Source of the DNA: Burhinus oedicnemus | Taxonomy: Eukaryota; Chordata; Aves; Charadriiformes; Burhinidae | Length of the DNA: 64,000 bases | NCBI GenBank assembly: GCA_008921705.1 | Contig: VFFE01005906.1 | Span: forward strand, 9,370 to 73,369 | Direction: 5' to 3' | Shown here: positions 1-11,700 of the stretch, one piece after another | How positions within the stretch are numbered: the stretch's first letter is position 1 | Layout of the letters: the number at the start of each line of letters is the position of its first letter | Translations under genes and position numbers: made by a program | Notes under the pieces: generated by a model | What the model was told of the DNA's origin: nothing | The model's input: the letters and a program-made list of their open reading frames with translations, nothing else | The model's database searches: none

Positions 1-68
1 AAAAAAAAAAAAAAAAAAAAAAAGCAAAAACAAAAACCCAAAACAAAACAAAAAAAACACAAAAAACC
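1..68. repeat. A-rich low-complexity tract
   Basis: The window opens with 23 consecutive A, then A-rich sequence broken by single C and G bases up to about position 68. It could be the poly-A tail of a retroposed element lying to the left, or simple-sequence DNA. The window edge hides which. Confidence 0.8.
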
Positions 69-3000
69 CACAACCCTGCCTGTGTCATCCATTACAATGT
101 ACCTGTCTGGGTGTTACGCCAAAGGTAGACCATCTCTGAGGTCTTAAGCACTGCTAAAAGATAAATAAAAGCCTTTGAGTGCCATTGATTCCCAAGGGTC
201 AAAAATCTGTGTTCAGGGAGGTGTGCCCTGAGGGAAGATTGTTGCTTTTTCCTTAAAGTATCAAATACCATCATGCAGATTAATCACGAATCTGTTACTT
301 TGGTTGCTATATTACAACTTCAACCCTTTGTTTTCTGTCATGAAATGCCATGTCCCCTCCCCCTGCGCTTTTTTTTTTCCTTAGTGGGAAGACCTGATGT
401 GCCACCTTTCACCCTCAATGCCTTCACACAGGGTCATGTCACAGAGACTTCAAAGGGATCTAGGAGTACTCGGTACCTTCTAGGATTGACTGAGTCATTT
501 ATTTGTTCTGGATGTGATGGATTGTGTCTATCCTGGATGCCTTTATGGTTACTACTATAAGTTCAGGGCTGAATTGGTTGATAGAATGAAGGAAGCCAGT
601 TTCTGATAGGAGCCTTACACCGACTTCAAGGAAAGGAAGAATGAAATACCTACAGCAGGAAAAGGAAGCATGAAAGTTGGGCCATTAAACCATAACAGGG
701 TATTAATTTGAGCAGAGAAATATATAGATGTAATGGCCCTCAGTTTATGCCAATGTGAAATTTATGAGGCTCTGAAAGAGCATCAGAAGGGGGAGGTAAT
801 AAGTGTTGTATTGCATGGGAGAGCTTAAGTGACGTGGCAATGGCACCAACAAATAGATCGTGAGGAATAATCCTGTTCTGATTGTGAGGGGAATGGATGA
901 ACTATCACCTTAGCTGATCTTTCTCCCCTGTAACTCTCATGTGGGTACGACACTGAAGTGCTGAGAATATCCACTGAAGTCTGTGATAACGAAAGGCATG
1001 GATCATTCTGCAGCTAGTGGTATTGCTTCTGTAGGTTTGAAGCATCTCTCTGTTCTCTGCCTCAGATATAGCTCACTTTTCTGCATGTTTCAGCACTCCG
1101 CATGTTTTGCTTGCCTCATTCTCTGCTTCACAGCTGCTGCATTAAATCCATCCGTGGACACTTAAAAGATGCTATGGAAATGTATTGCTTGCCTTCAGCA
1201 ATAGCAGTGGTTGGCCAGTTGCATTGCTCCCCTAGCCCATCAGCCCTAGCACTGCGGTGCTTGTGTTTGCTGGACTGTTCCTTCTGAGTGTACGGAGGTG
1301 AACACATGTTCCGTATTAATCTTCATTTCAATGAAGTTGTTTTAGTTCATGCTTTATTGCAGCGCTTTGTAATAATGCATCTGTAATGGCAGCCCTTGGG
1401 GCAGCAGTCGCATGTGGCAGGCTGAGTGCCTGAACTGCTCCTGAGAATGACTCCAATCATACAGAATGAGGCACTCCCTGGTGCACCATCTGAATTTATA
1501 ATACCAATTTATATGGTGCCCTAAAGCAAGCTTTGTATTTGCTCTGGGACACAGGGGCCAGGCTATAGAAGGGGAACTGCTCTCCATTTTTTTGCTGTCC
1601 CTTTTTTGAATATATGCATTTGTCTAGCTTTCCAGCTTGCCTGTCTTGAAGGCTAGACTGAGCTCAGGAAATGCAAGAATATGCCTTGATACACAGTGAT
1701 AGGTGCAGAATCTGTAACTGGACAAAACAGGCCTGCTGCCAGTCTCGCAGCCCCAGTCAGAGCCTTTCAATGGGTCTGGAGGGGAGACATGTTGAAGGAG
1801 AGAGTCCTGCAAGCAGTGCAAGGCAGAGCCTTGGCTGCTAGTTTGTTATGGTCATGCTTGTGTGGTTGGGAGTCAGTAGTGGCTCAACCTCCTTTGAAAA
1901 AACAGGTGATGAGACTCAAGCCCCTTAGGCTTGGGTTTTCAAAACTCAGTTAGGGTTGGATTTTCCAAGATAGGTACCTACTAGGATTTTCAGAATGTAC
2001 TTAAATAGTGTGGATATCTAATGCCTATTAACTTTGAAAAAGGAGCATATAGAGCTTTAAAGGTCAAAAGCAATGCTTTAAGCTTGCCCTGGAGATACAC
2101 CGCACCTATCATTAAACCCAGGCTAAAAAGCTTTTGTCAAAAACAGTGTTCAGTAAATGCAAAGCAGCTATGTTTTGCTCTTTTTGGCTCCCTGGGGGAT
2201 TTTGCTTATGCTAGAAAATTCTCACCCCTCTTGTGTTTTATAGCAGAAGGGAGAGAATTTTTCCCCCTCACCCCAGTTTTACTGGAGTCCTGTTTGGGGT
2301 TCCTCATCTCACCTAAAATCTTCAACTTATAGACTCATGCAAAACAAAGACATTTATTGTCATCTGATTGTGAATTAGAAGTACTTCCTCACATGGACAG
2401 AACAAACTTTGATGGCACAGTGTTTGTCTGGCATTTGAGTAGAGAAAATAACAGATTGTTTCATTTTATCATGTTTGTCCAAAACAATGCATAAAATTTT
2501 AAAATGAGATAGCCCCACCATTAGAAGGGCACTGGCTGCAGCAGCTCTTCCTTATCCTGAGAGGTTCCCAACTGATCAGTTAGTTCCAAAAAGATGCCTG
2601 AAAGCATCTTGCGGGAGTTCATGGGATAAAAGAGATTCTGCTTGGGAAACTTACACTTCGGTGGCTGTGGAGCAGATCTGAGCTTAGTCATGAGATGGGT
2701 GCTGTAGTGGGTGTGAGGGGGCTGCTTTTTGAGAGAGAGGACAGCCTGTCTGGTCCTGCACTGATGTCCTTATTCCACCTGCTCTTGTTGGCTGAGGGAG
2801 GGTTTCTGTCTTGTGTGGATAAGCGGCCAGCTACAGGTAACTGTTTGATGTAAGATTGCTGAAGAATGAACACAAGACTAGATACAAAACCACAAACTAA
2901 CTGTGTTTCCTACATTGTTAGGAGCGTTATCTAGTGGTTACAGCAGGAAATGTGTCTATCTTGTACCACTGGTCTTCAGCAATCAAGGCGTCTGTACTTC

Positions 3001-6000
3001 AGGGCTGCTGAAGGGATCAAGGGCAAAGTGGAAATAATATTTAATCTTACTTGAGGAGTTGCTGGAGCTCTTCAAGGAGTAGCTCCTGTGGATGCATTGG
3101 CTGAGCACTTTATTAAAGAGAGGTTTATCTTTCACTCATGTTAAATACAGCTTTTCTGATCGCAGGTCTTTCCATACATACCCTCTTTTAGTACTCATCA
3201 GTTTCCTATTCTCACCCAACCCTGCTGATGGACAATCAGGTATGACATGGTATTTGTTGCCAGGGAAGCACACTGATGTCATTGGTTCATTTTCATGGCT
3301 CCATGTGAAGATTCAGAAACAAGAAGAGGAAGCAGAGTTCAAGTGGGGGATGTAGTAAGCAATAAGGATTTGCTGAGTCTTAGCGCTGATGACATCTCAG
3401 AAACGGGAGTGATCCCACAGAGTTAGAAGACTCAAGAAGCAAGAAAGGATGGTGTTCAAAACTGGTGGAAATACTTGGAAGGTTTGTGGGTGAACTCTGA
3501 ACTGTAGCTTTGGTTTTGACCGTTTCATTGATGCTACCTGCTGGTTGTAGAAGTGATTCTGTTCCTTTTGGGCCGGCACTGAATCAGGATCACAGTGAGA
3601 TTGTTGACAATGAGAGATGGTAATGGATGTTTTTCTGTCTTAGAGTGTCTGTCTTGGAATGAGGTGTAGGTATGTGTCGTAATACCTGGTACTGGAGATC
3701 ATAAAGCCAAAGTGACAACCATCAAATTTTATATTGCTGGCTGAAAGAATGTACAGCTTTTTTTTTTTATTTTTCTCTCCCTTACACACTCATGTGTGAG
3801 CACAAATCTCTCTCATCTATTGCTGTGGTGCTTATGTGTTCCTAAGTATAAATACACGTACAAGACACCCTCTCACAATGATGCTTTTAAAGATAGTGGA
3901 AAACACTATATGAGCCTTGGAGAAGGGCTTGCATCATTTTTTTTCCCCACATATATTAGTTGATATAATAAAACATACTCCCTTTCCCTACATACTTTGC
4001 CCTGAATGTGCTCTTGCAGCATTTGCACATGCACCACTCTTACTTAAGCCCTCTTATGCGCTCATCCTACAAGGAATCCTCTCATCTGAATGGGTTCATC
4101 CTTACATGCCTGGGTACACACATCGGGTGTTTTGGCACATGCTCTCCCATTCATACACTGCCACACACTCAAATGTGTGTCTGTATAGTTTCTGCCCGCT
4201 GTACACTCAGCTAAACAAAGCGATGCTCAGAAGTTTGCTTCCTGTACAAACTCTGTAGAATTTCTCCGTAGCTATTAAATAAATGCAATGGAACACACTA
4301 GAAGGAGGAGGAAAAGGTCTATGAATCAAGAATAAACAAATAAGTCCTGCAAGTGGCCAGAATAAGTTTGGAGGTTGAACCTCCTGCTGGAGTGAAAACT
4401 GACGTTTAGAGGAGAAGGGCTTAGAACTAATCCTCTGAAATGATGGGAAAGGGAGTTCTGACCACGTGCTGTCATGATTACTCTTTTCCCATCTCTGTTA
4501 TTTCTTATTATTGTAATGAGTTTTGCTCTCTTAAGTTGGATAAGGTCACCAGTGAGATAAGATCAGCTTCATTTGGCACAACCAAGATGATCTGATCACA
4601 GTTTGGACTGCAGCTTTTGAATTCACCTTGGGTATTAACTTCTGGGCAAAAAGACACTGAAAGTGCTAACATGGCAAAAAAAAAAAAAAAGCCAGAGAGA
4701 TAAATTGCATTCTTGCCTTGTTACACAGACTTCTCTGCCACTGTTTCAATGGCAAATTCCCCTTGAGCCTCATTTACTTGAAACAGTACCATACACGTGC
4801 TTGATTTCAAGGATTTGGTGAATGCCATTCAGAGAACCTAAGGAAAAAGCCCAGGAGATTATACTCTATGGGACAATATTGCAATACAGCCTCTCTTCCC
4901 ATCCCCTGCTGCCGTACTCAGGGCATTAGTTTAGATGGAATCTTCTAGATCTTGTGTGGCAGCATGTGAATGTGATGGATGATGCCTGTAACTCCTGCCT
5001 GTTCTGTCTCCAGAGCCTTTTCCAGGCTCTGATCCCTCTCCCTCATCAGCCCAGAAAAGGAGGGGAGTGCACCAGGTACTGATGATAATGGCACACGCAG
5101 TTCTACTGCATCAGGGAGTTCAGTAGCTCCTGTGAGCCAGCTCGCTCCTCCAGCAAGATGTAAGCAAAAGCTGTGTCTTGTGGGTACTACAGCCGCTGCC
5201 CTGAATTAGCAAGCCCTGATCTCAGAGCAGAATAAGTACCTTGAAGATGAACAGTCTCACTTTGCAATTTATTGAAAATTGCACCAATTGAATTACCCCA
5301 GTTTGTTGACAGCATTATGTCTTTCAGTTAAAACAAGCACATGAGCTTGGCAAAGTTTCAGAAATTTATTCTAAAGGGAGCAAGCAAAAGAAGATGAATG
5401 ACGTGTCTATGCCGGTGTATTCTTGCCTTTGCGTCTTCTGTCCGGTGGTGGGAGCAGAGAGCGCAGTGCCTGTGTCGGGAGGGAGTGGCCAGGTGCCCAG
5501 GTGTATAAATCTGTGCCACTACTAATTTACAAGGCCCCTTGGAAAGGGGACTGGCTGTTTCCTTAATGAAGACTCCAGAAAAGGCTCATGTATCTACTGA
5601 TCATCTAATAGATGGGGACAAAATACTTTATCTAGAGCATGTCATACATTTTTAAAAGTCTCACCGCAACGCCAGTGGCATATGCTGGGGAGGGGATCAG
5701 CGTTAGAGGGGGCTGGCACGAACCTCACTGTGGTAACGATTTTTTTTCCTTCCTCTCCATACAACTTGTTTGCAAACTGCAGGGCTAGACCTAGAGATGT
5801 GAAAGAAAGAATTAGAGGAATTAGAAAAATCCACTCCCCTATCGAGCAATTTGAGTATTGTTTGCTGGACAAAGAACTTCTTGTACTGCACTGCTTTCCT
5901 CTTGCCTCTCTTTTGCTCCGCACCCCAGCAAAGATGTGTCTCGCAACCTTAAAGAGACTTCCCTGGTCTTCTAATATTTTCTCACTACTCTCTACCTATT

Positions 6001-7084
6001 TATAAAATGATGTCTGCTATTTTGGTGCCTAACCGTAACAATTTTTCAGAAGTAGAGGTCTATGTGTCTGAGTTATACGCAGTAAGACTTTTTCAAAGTA
6101 GCTGTTATCTTCCTTGCTTCGTACATAGCACTCTGAATAGAAGCTCCTCAGATAGATGAAGTCTCCTATCCCCCTTTCTGATTTACAAACATTTCTTATG
6201 TGGGGGTCCTAGGTTTTTCAAGTTGAAAGAATAGCATGTGGATGAAAACTAGCTTGTTTTCCCCAAATCTTCTTGGGCTCGCTTTACCTTTTGTGATTAA
6301 GCTGGCTATAAGCTGCCACTGCTAGTTTGTTTTTCTCTCAGGGTACGTGCTGTTTTCTGTCTGCCAAACTGAAGAGGTTTAGCTCGGAACTAGAAGTGGA
6401 GACTGTGCTGTTGTCATTGATTTTACATGGAAGATACTCTGGTGATAGGCAGCCAGATCAAAATATGATGCAAGTACGTACATGGTCTTAGAAGACCTTG
6501 GAGAGTGAAGGGCCAGAGGTGGTGCAGTTTCAGATGACTACCTCATCAAATCATTACTTTGATAAACTGCAAGCTACAAAATGCTAGATTCCCAGAACTA
6601 TCAGCCGGGGAAGAAAGGTACTAGAAGCCAGATTTTATTGCCAGTTGCACATTTTAAATCTGGAGTTAACTATTGAAGTAAACGAAGTAATACCTGATTT
6701 TCTTCACAGTAATTGAGACCAGGAGCTAATCCCATGCCCTGAGGAGGGATTGATAGTTCTCACTGCTGTTATGTTGTCCATATAAAACAGGAAGCTTAAC
6801 AATAACCTGCCTTTGCACAGACATCTAAAGGGATAAATTCTTGCTCTTGGGATGCTGATTTTGAGTCGGGAAGATGCCTCTTTGCTGGACCGTTGTCACC
6901 TTGTTGAAATAGGTCTCCATTAGCCTCTCTGTGCATGTATCTGAATTTGTTAGGGGATGTAAAGGGCTGTGTTTTCCAGAGAAACTTCCCAGGGGGCTCC
7001 TAATACTACTTGAAACTATTATTTAGTGTTTCTGTGTGGCTATTATCCACCTCAGACAGCTGTATTTCGATAGTGGGAAAAGTG

Positions 7085-7200
7085 ATCAATACATACTGTA
7101 TAAAATAATTATTATTTATTATTTATCGAGTGCTGTGAGTAGGCTGTCTGCTATGCAAAATGTAGAAAAAGACAAAAACCTTTGAATACGTGATCAGAAG
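7085..7200 (+). repeat. Possible ancient amniote interspersed repeat remnant
   Basis: A block of repeated ATT/TTATT units is followed by a GTGCTGTG...AGGCTGTCTGC segment. This resembles the 'ATTATTATT ... gtgctaggc..tgtac' head of an old repeat shared by birds, crocodilians and turtles. A better copy of the same kind lies at 21315-21500. The identification is from memory and this copy is badly decayed. Confidence 0.3.
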
Positions 7201-8120
7201 GGGAAGGAAAGGCAAATAGCTTTCCAGTCTGTCCCTAGGGCAAATGCATTTCGAAGTGTTTGGCATTGCAGTACGAGCATCGTACGCAAATTTTACAAGA
7301 TCATAGGGTCTGGAGAGAGGAGGCAGAAGGTTTGATTTCTCACTTCTGGTTTTGTGTGCAGTCCATGTGCATAATGTTCCTGCCTGCTAGTCTTCGTCGG
7401 GGTGAATTTTCAGCATGATAACATATTAAAAAACTTTACATAGATGTTCACCACAGAAGGTACTCTGAATTATGTTGTTTACTGTGCTAATGGTGATAAA
7501 ACGATAAATAACAATATTTAGGATATACACTCTGAATGAAACGCTGACCCCAGTGCAGTCGATGGTATCTGCCGGTGCCATTGTCTCTGTTTTTATGAGT
7601 GAGAAATGAGTGGATAAAAAGTTTGAGAGATTTGTGCAAGGCAGCAAGGAAGCTTAGTGGCTGGTTTAAGTGAAACGGGCAGTGTATAAATGGACTTGAA
7701 ATACCCAGTAGGTTTGGGTCAAACTCTGAGCTAGAAGGAAAAAAACCTTTGTGAACTTTAAGGGTTTCGGGGCGATCGCGGAGGTGATCGTCTGAGGAAG
7801 GCGTTACCTCCTGCTCAGATGGCAGGTCCCTGCTTGCTTGGGTAATGTTGGCAAACTCTAGAAGGTAAAAATAAGCTGTATCTCCCGCCCTTCCCCTTGC
7901 TGGGACCAGAGGGGCAAAAATAGCTCCTTGCTGTGCGGGCCGGCTGAGGCAGCGCGCCGGGAACGAGATGCCGAAGGGGCCGGAGGCAGAAGAAAAACCT
8001 CCAACCTCTTCCCCGGGAGGAGAAGCCCGGCGGAGCGGTGCTGCCCCTTGCCCGGGGCCGTGCCCGCTGCCGCGGCCGGGCGGACCGTGTCGGGGGGCCG
8101 GGGGCGCGGGCCCGCGGTCT

Positions 8121-8128
8121 CTTTAAAA
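8121..8128 (+). promoter_or_regulatory. TATA-like box
   Basis: CTTTAAAA sits alone within nearly pure G/C sequence, followed directly by GC-box-like runs. If it positions TBP, transcription would start about 25-30 bases downstream, near 8150. CpG-island promoters often start at several places without a TATA box, so this may not be the only start. Confidence 0.4.
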
Positions 8129-8149
8129 GCCGGGGCCGGGCGGGGCTGG

Positions 8150-8401
8150 GCCGGGCGGGCGCGGCGGCAGGGGGCGGCGGCGGCGTGCGCGGGGCTCGGG
8201 CTGCTCCGGCACCGCGGCGCGCTCAGCCCTGCGCAGCTCCGCCCGCGGCCGCCCGCGGCTCGGCACGGCACGGCTCGTCGCGGCCAGCCCAGCCCAGCTT
8301 CCCCGGGACCCCCGCCGCTGGGGCCACGCTGGAGCCCCCTGCCCCGCAGCGGAGGCGAGCCGCGAGTTGGCGCGGTGGCCGGCGTCCACCCGGCTGCGGA
8401 G
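8150..8401 (+). other. NRXN3: Probable non-coding first exon (5' UTR) of NRXN3 alpha
   Basis: The right end is a strong donor-like site: GGAG followed by GTGAGAG, with GT at 8402-8403. The left end is only estimated from the TATA-like box. I see no ATG between 8102 and 8401, which suits an untranslated leader joined to the ATG-containing exon at 58983. The leader is extremely GC-rich and would be structured in the mRNA. The splice is inferred. Other donors in the island, or an extra small exon inside the long intron, cannot be excluded. Confidence 0.5.
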
Positions 8402-8757
8402 GTGAGAGGGGGCGGCGGGCGGGGGGCGGCACGGCCCGGCTTGGCACGACACGGATCGGCGGGGGCTGCCATCTCGGCGGGCGCTGGGCGCCGCCGCTCC
8501 GGAGCTCCGCGGGCGGGTTTCTCCTGACCCCCCTCACGACAACTATTTTGGATCGTTTTATCCCTCTCCCCGTTCCCCGCTGCCCCGGCGGGGCTGGGCG
8601 CTGCCCGCCCGGGCGGAGTGGGTGCGCACCGACCCCCCGGGACGCTCCGGCCCGGGCTCCTTTCGCCCGACTTTTTGGGAAATCGCAGTTCCCACGGCGG
8701 AGCTTTTCGGAGTGGAAAATGGGGGGGGGCGTCGCGAAAAAGAAGACACTACGCTGA

Positions 8758-11700
8758 GTTACAGCAGGGAGACGCTTAGAGAAAGCCGACTGTTTGACTA
8801 AAGCTTAAGGATTTCTTTTAAAAAAGATACTGAGAAAAGAAGAAAGGCTGAAGATGAAAGTTTTTTTTTTTTTTCTTTAATATTTTTTCGTCTTCCAAGT
8901 CTTCGGATCTATTACAGTAGCGCCTTTCCTCCCCGCCTTCCATTTGTTTGTATTAATGATTTAGTAGCCGTCTTGCCTGAAAACTTCCACCGTGAGCGAC
9001 TGCTGTGGGTTTTCAGGCAGTGAGTGACCTTAAAGGTTGGTTCAATGCTTTCTTCGTGCAAGATATATGTGAAATAACCAGTGGGTTTGAGGTTTTTTTT
9101 TTTCCCTTTTCTTTTTCTGTCAAAAAAAAATAATCCACCTGCTTTATAATTTAAAAGGAAACATCATTCAGTCAGGGAGTGATGTAATTCTCCTACCTAA
9201 GGGCACCGACTCTGGTGCTTTGCAGGTGACTTGTCTTTTGCTTACTCTTTAAAATTATTTTAATTGCAGTCTTTTGTAACTAGGAAGTAACATATTTAAC
9301 CAGTGCTATTTGAGGATGCATTTTGTTAAAATTGAAATTTTCCTCTTTCAAAAATTTTTTTTCCTGATTTCTTCCCCCCCGTCAAAGAAAACAATCAAAA
9401 AGATTAGACATGAGATCAGCGGCAGAAAAACCAAAGGATCGGGGAGGCAGAACCCAGGCTAAAAACATCAAATCGTTTATAAAAAGGACACTTTCAGCCT
9501 TTCGCTTTTCCAAGCTCTCTTTCCACCTTTCCATGGTCAAACTGCTCAACGCTTCGTTGCAAATAGTTTTAAGAAATTTTTTCTGGTTTTCCTAAATATT
9601 AATTGTTCCTCCTGTATCTTTTATTGCATACAATTGTTCTGTGATACGCAGCCCTCCTAAAAAGGTGAATATTGAAACGACCGCTCACCAATACCTGCTT
9701 ATTGCATATTTTGAGGGGCTATTTTTTGAGGGGGCGAACTCTTAACTAGACTGGTGAAAAGTCTAAGAGGGATGTTGAGTAGGTGGGGGAAAAATTGAGC
9801 ACAAAAGGGTTTGTTTGCTGTGATGATACAGTCAGTTATTAATTGTAACGTGAACCAGAAGGGTGTTACGTCTGTCACTGGTTCAAGTTAAAATGGTCAT
9901 TGGTGTTAAGGTGGGCAAGTTTATCTAAGGGTTAGTAGTATTTTTGGGGGGGAGGAGATTGCAAAGATTATTGCTCCTGGTTTTGGGACTGGACGCACTT
10001 TATCAGCTGAACAAACTAGATTATTGTATAGACATAATTTTCCATTTCTCTATCAGTTTCTTTTTGGTCTTTGGCAGTTTTTTAAACGTTCGTGTCTAAC
10101 GAAGTATCTGGTTTTCGGGAGTAGGGAGGTGCAGCTGGGGACATGGGAAGTTTGGGGATAACGGGAGCAACAGGACTGTATTTATTTATTTAAAAAAAAA
10201 AAAAATAGAAGTTAGGAGGTAAGGATTCTCTTTCTGGAGCATTCGGGCACCTTCCAGTGGGGTACGTCTCTAGGCTTTTAATTATTTATTTCACTTTTGT
10301 CCTTTAAAAAATGAAGTAGAGCAAAACCGAAATGAAATAAAATTAGAGTAAGCGTTGAAAAATAAATAAATAAAGGAAAGGAACGGCTAAAAGCCCAATA
10401 CTTGATTTCATCATCCTGGTGGTGATGGCTTCTCGATAGAAGCGATATCTGCCGATATCACCCCTGTTCCATGGCTGTAGTCTGGCCTCATTTTACGCTG
10501 CGTTTCCAGTGAACATGTTGACGTGCTGCTGCTTATATAAGGGGAAGAACAAATTCAAGCGGATTAGTGCTTGGGATTTTGAGATCGGCTACCCAGATCG
10601 TGTTGTGGGTTTTTTTCCTTTCCTTTGGGGGAGCTCATGGGGGAAGGCTGGAGAATGATGGGAGGGGGTGAAATCGGGATGTGCGGTTGGGGGAAGATGG
10701 GGGTGATGCGGGGAGCAGCTTATTCGCATAATGTCTGTGCCGCGTCCCTTTTTCTTTTCTTTTTATAAAACCCATTATCTCTAAAAACACGTTATTCTTC
10801 ANNNNNNNNNNNNNNNNNNNNGTGTTACATCCTGATGGCTCTGCGGCTTTTTTTTTTTAGTGCATCACAACAGTGGCACGATGACCTTTACTTCATGCCA
10901 CACAGATTTGGGTTCCTGATAGGACTGTGACCACAGCTTGGGCACACACGCATACACTCGTACACCCATAGTCACGTACCTAGGACAGGCCGTGATTTAA
11001 TTCTTATTTTTGCACGTACGTCTTTGTGTGTGCGTGCGGCTGATAAACATTGGCAGAGGGTAGGGAACGCAGTAAATGCCAAAGGCACCTCCATCCATTT
11101 CGCCAGCCCATCTTGCCGCTCTCTTTTCCTGGACATTGTGTCACACATCATGAGATTTTGTGTTGGGGAGGGGTGTGCCCTATGTGGATGGTGGGGGCCT
11201 GGGGGGTTGGAGGGAGCATATGTGTACTAGGGAAGGAGGAATTGGGCTGGGGGTGGGGGGGGAATGGACCTGACGATGCTAATAACATTATTTTGGTCAA
11301 ATGAACGTCTGGTGATAATGATTCAGTGTAACCATCCGTGAAATACATGCTTGCGACACACTGGAATAAAGGTTACTCCAGGGAGCTCCGGCAGAGCCAG
11401 GCATGCTCGGGGGAGTGAGCCGTCCCCTTGATGGGGGAAACAAAATTCATAAGCACCCCAGGCCCCCTCCCTTCCCAACGGCTCCTGCACGTCCGAGCTG
11501 GAGGGCATTGCAATGGAGAGAGGGGATGGGCTGCACTGGAGCCAGGACCAAACAAAGCGTTCCCGCCTCATCCTTCCGTGCCATCCTCCCTTGCCCTCTT
11601 AGAGCTTATCTGTGCCGTTGATCCAGATGATACAGGAATATCGCCATTTCCATGCAGTCCCTGCTGGAGGGTGGTGAATTGAGAGAGAAGGAGGGAAAAA

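Larger units (their letters stand above)
1..7750. other. Upstream intergenic DNA, no gene seen
   Basis: No open frame here resembles a known protein, and none has the splice-flanked, biased look of an exon. The frames are short (about 110 codons at most) and overlap on both strands. The base composition is AT-rich to neutral until the CpG island. I see only low-complexity DNA at the left edge and a weak old-repeat remnant near 7.1 kb. In other vertebrates the gene upstream of NRXN3 is, from memory, ADCK1, but nothing in this stretch shows it. Confidence 0.6.
7760..8757 (+). promoter_or_regulatory. NRXN3: CpG island, probable NRXN3 alpha promoter
   Basis: This is the only stretch in the window with very high GC and dense CG dinucleotides, strongest at 7930-8540. 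It is about 50 kb upstream of the first coding exon and on the strand expected for its promoter. Visible elements are a TTTAAAA box at 8121-8128, a GGGCGGGGC GC box at 8138-8146 and many G-runs. The long frames crossing it on both strands arise because GC-rich DNA has few stop codons, so I do not call them genes. The assignment to NRXN3 is inferred from position, orientation and the good donor at its 3' side. Confidence 0.75.

Noticed and set aside
2930..2965. tRNA-like A-box motif (ATCTAGTGGTTACAGCAGG)
   Set aside because: Possibly the head of an old SINE, but no B box or core follows clearly enough to call it.
4677..4690. A-run as the tail of a processed pseudogene (also at 35713 and 42712)
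   Set aside because: I found no cDNA-like open sequence upstream of any of these runs.
7858..8757. Long overlapping open frames of 100-240 codons on both strands
   Set aside because: They lie in very GC-rich CpG-island DNA, where stop codons are rare, and several rely on non-ATG starts. The predicted proteins are Ala/Arg/Gly/Pro-rich and match nothing I know.
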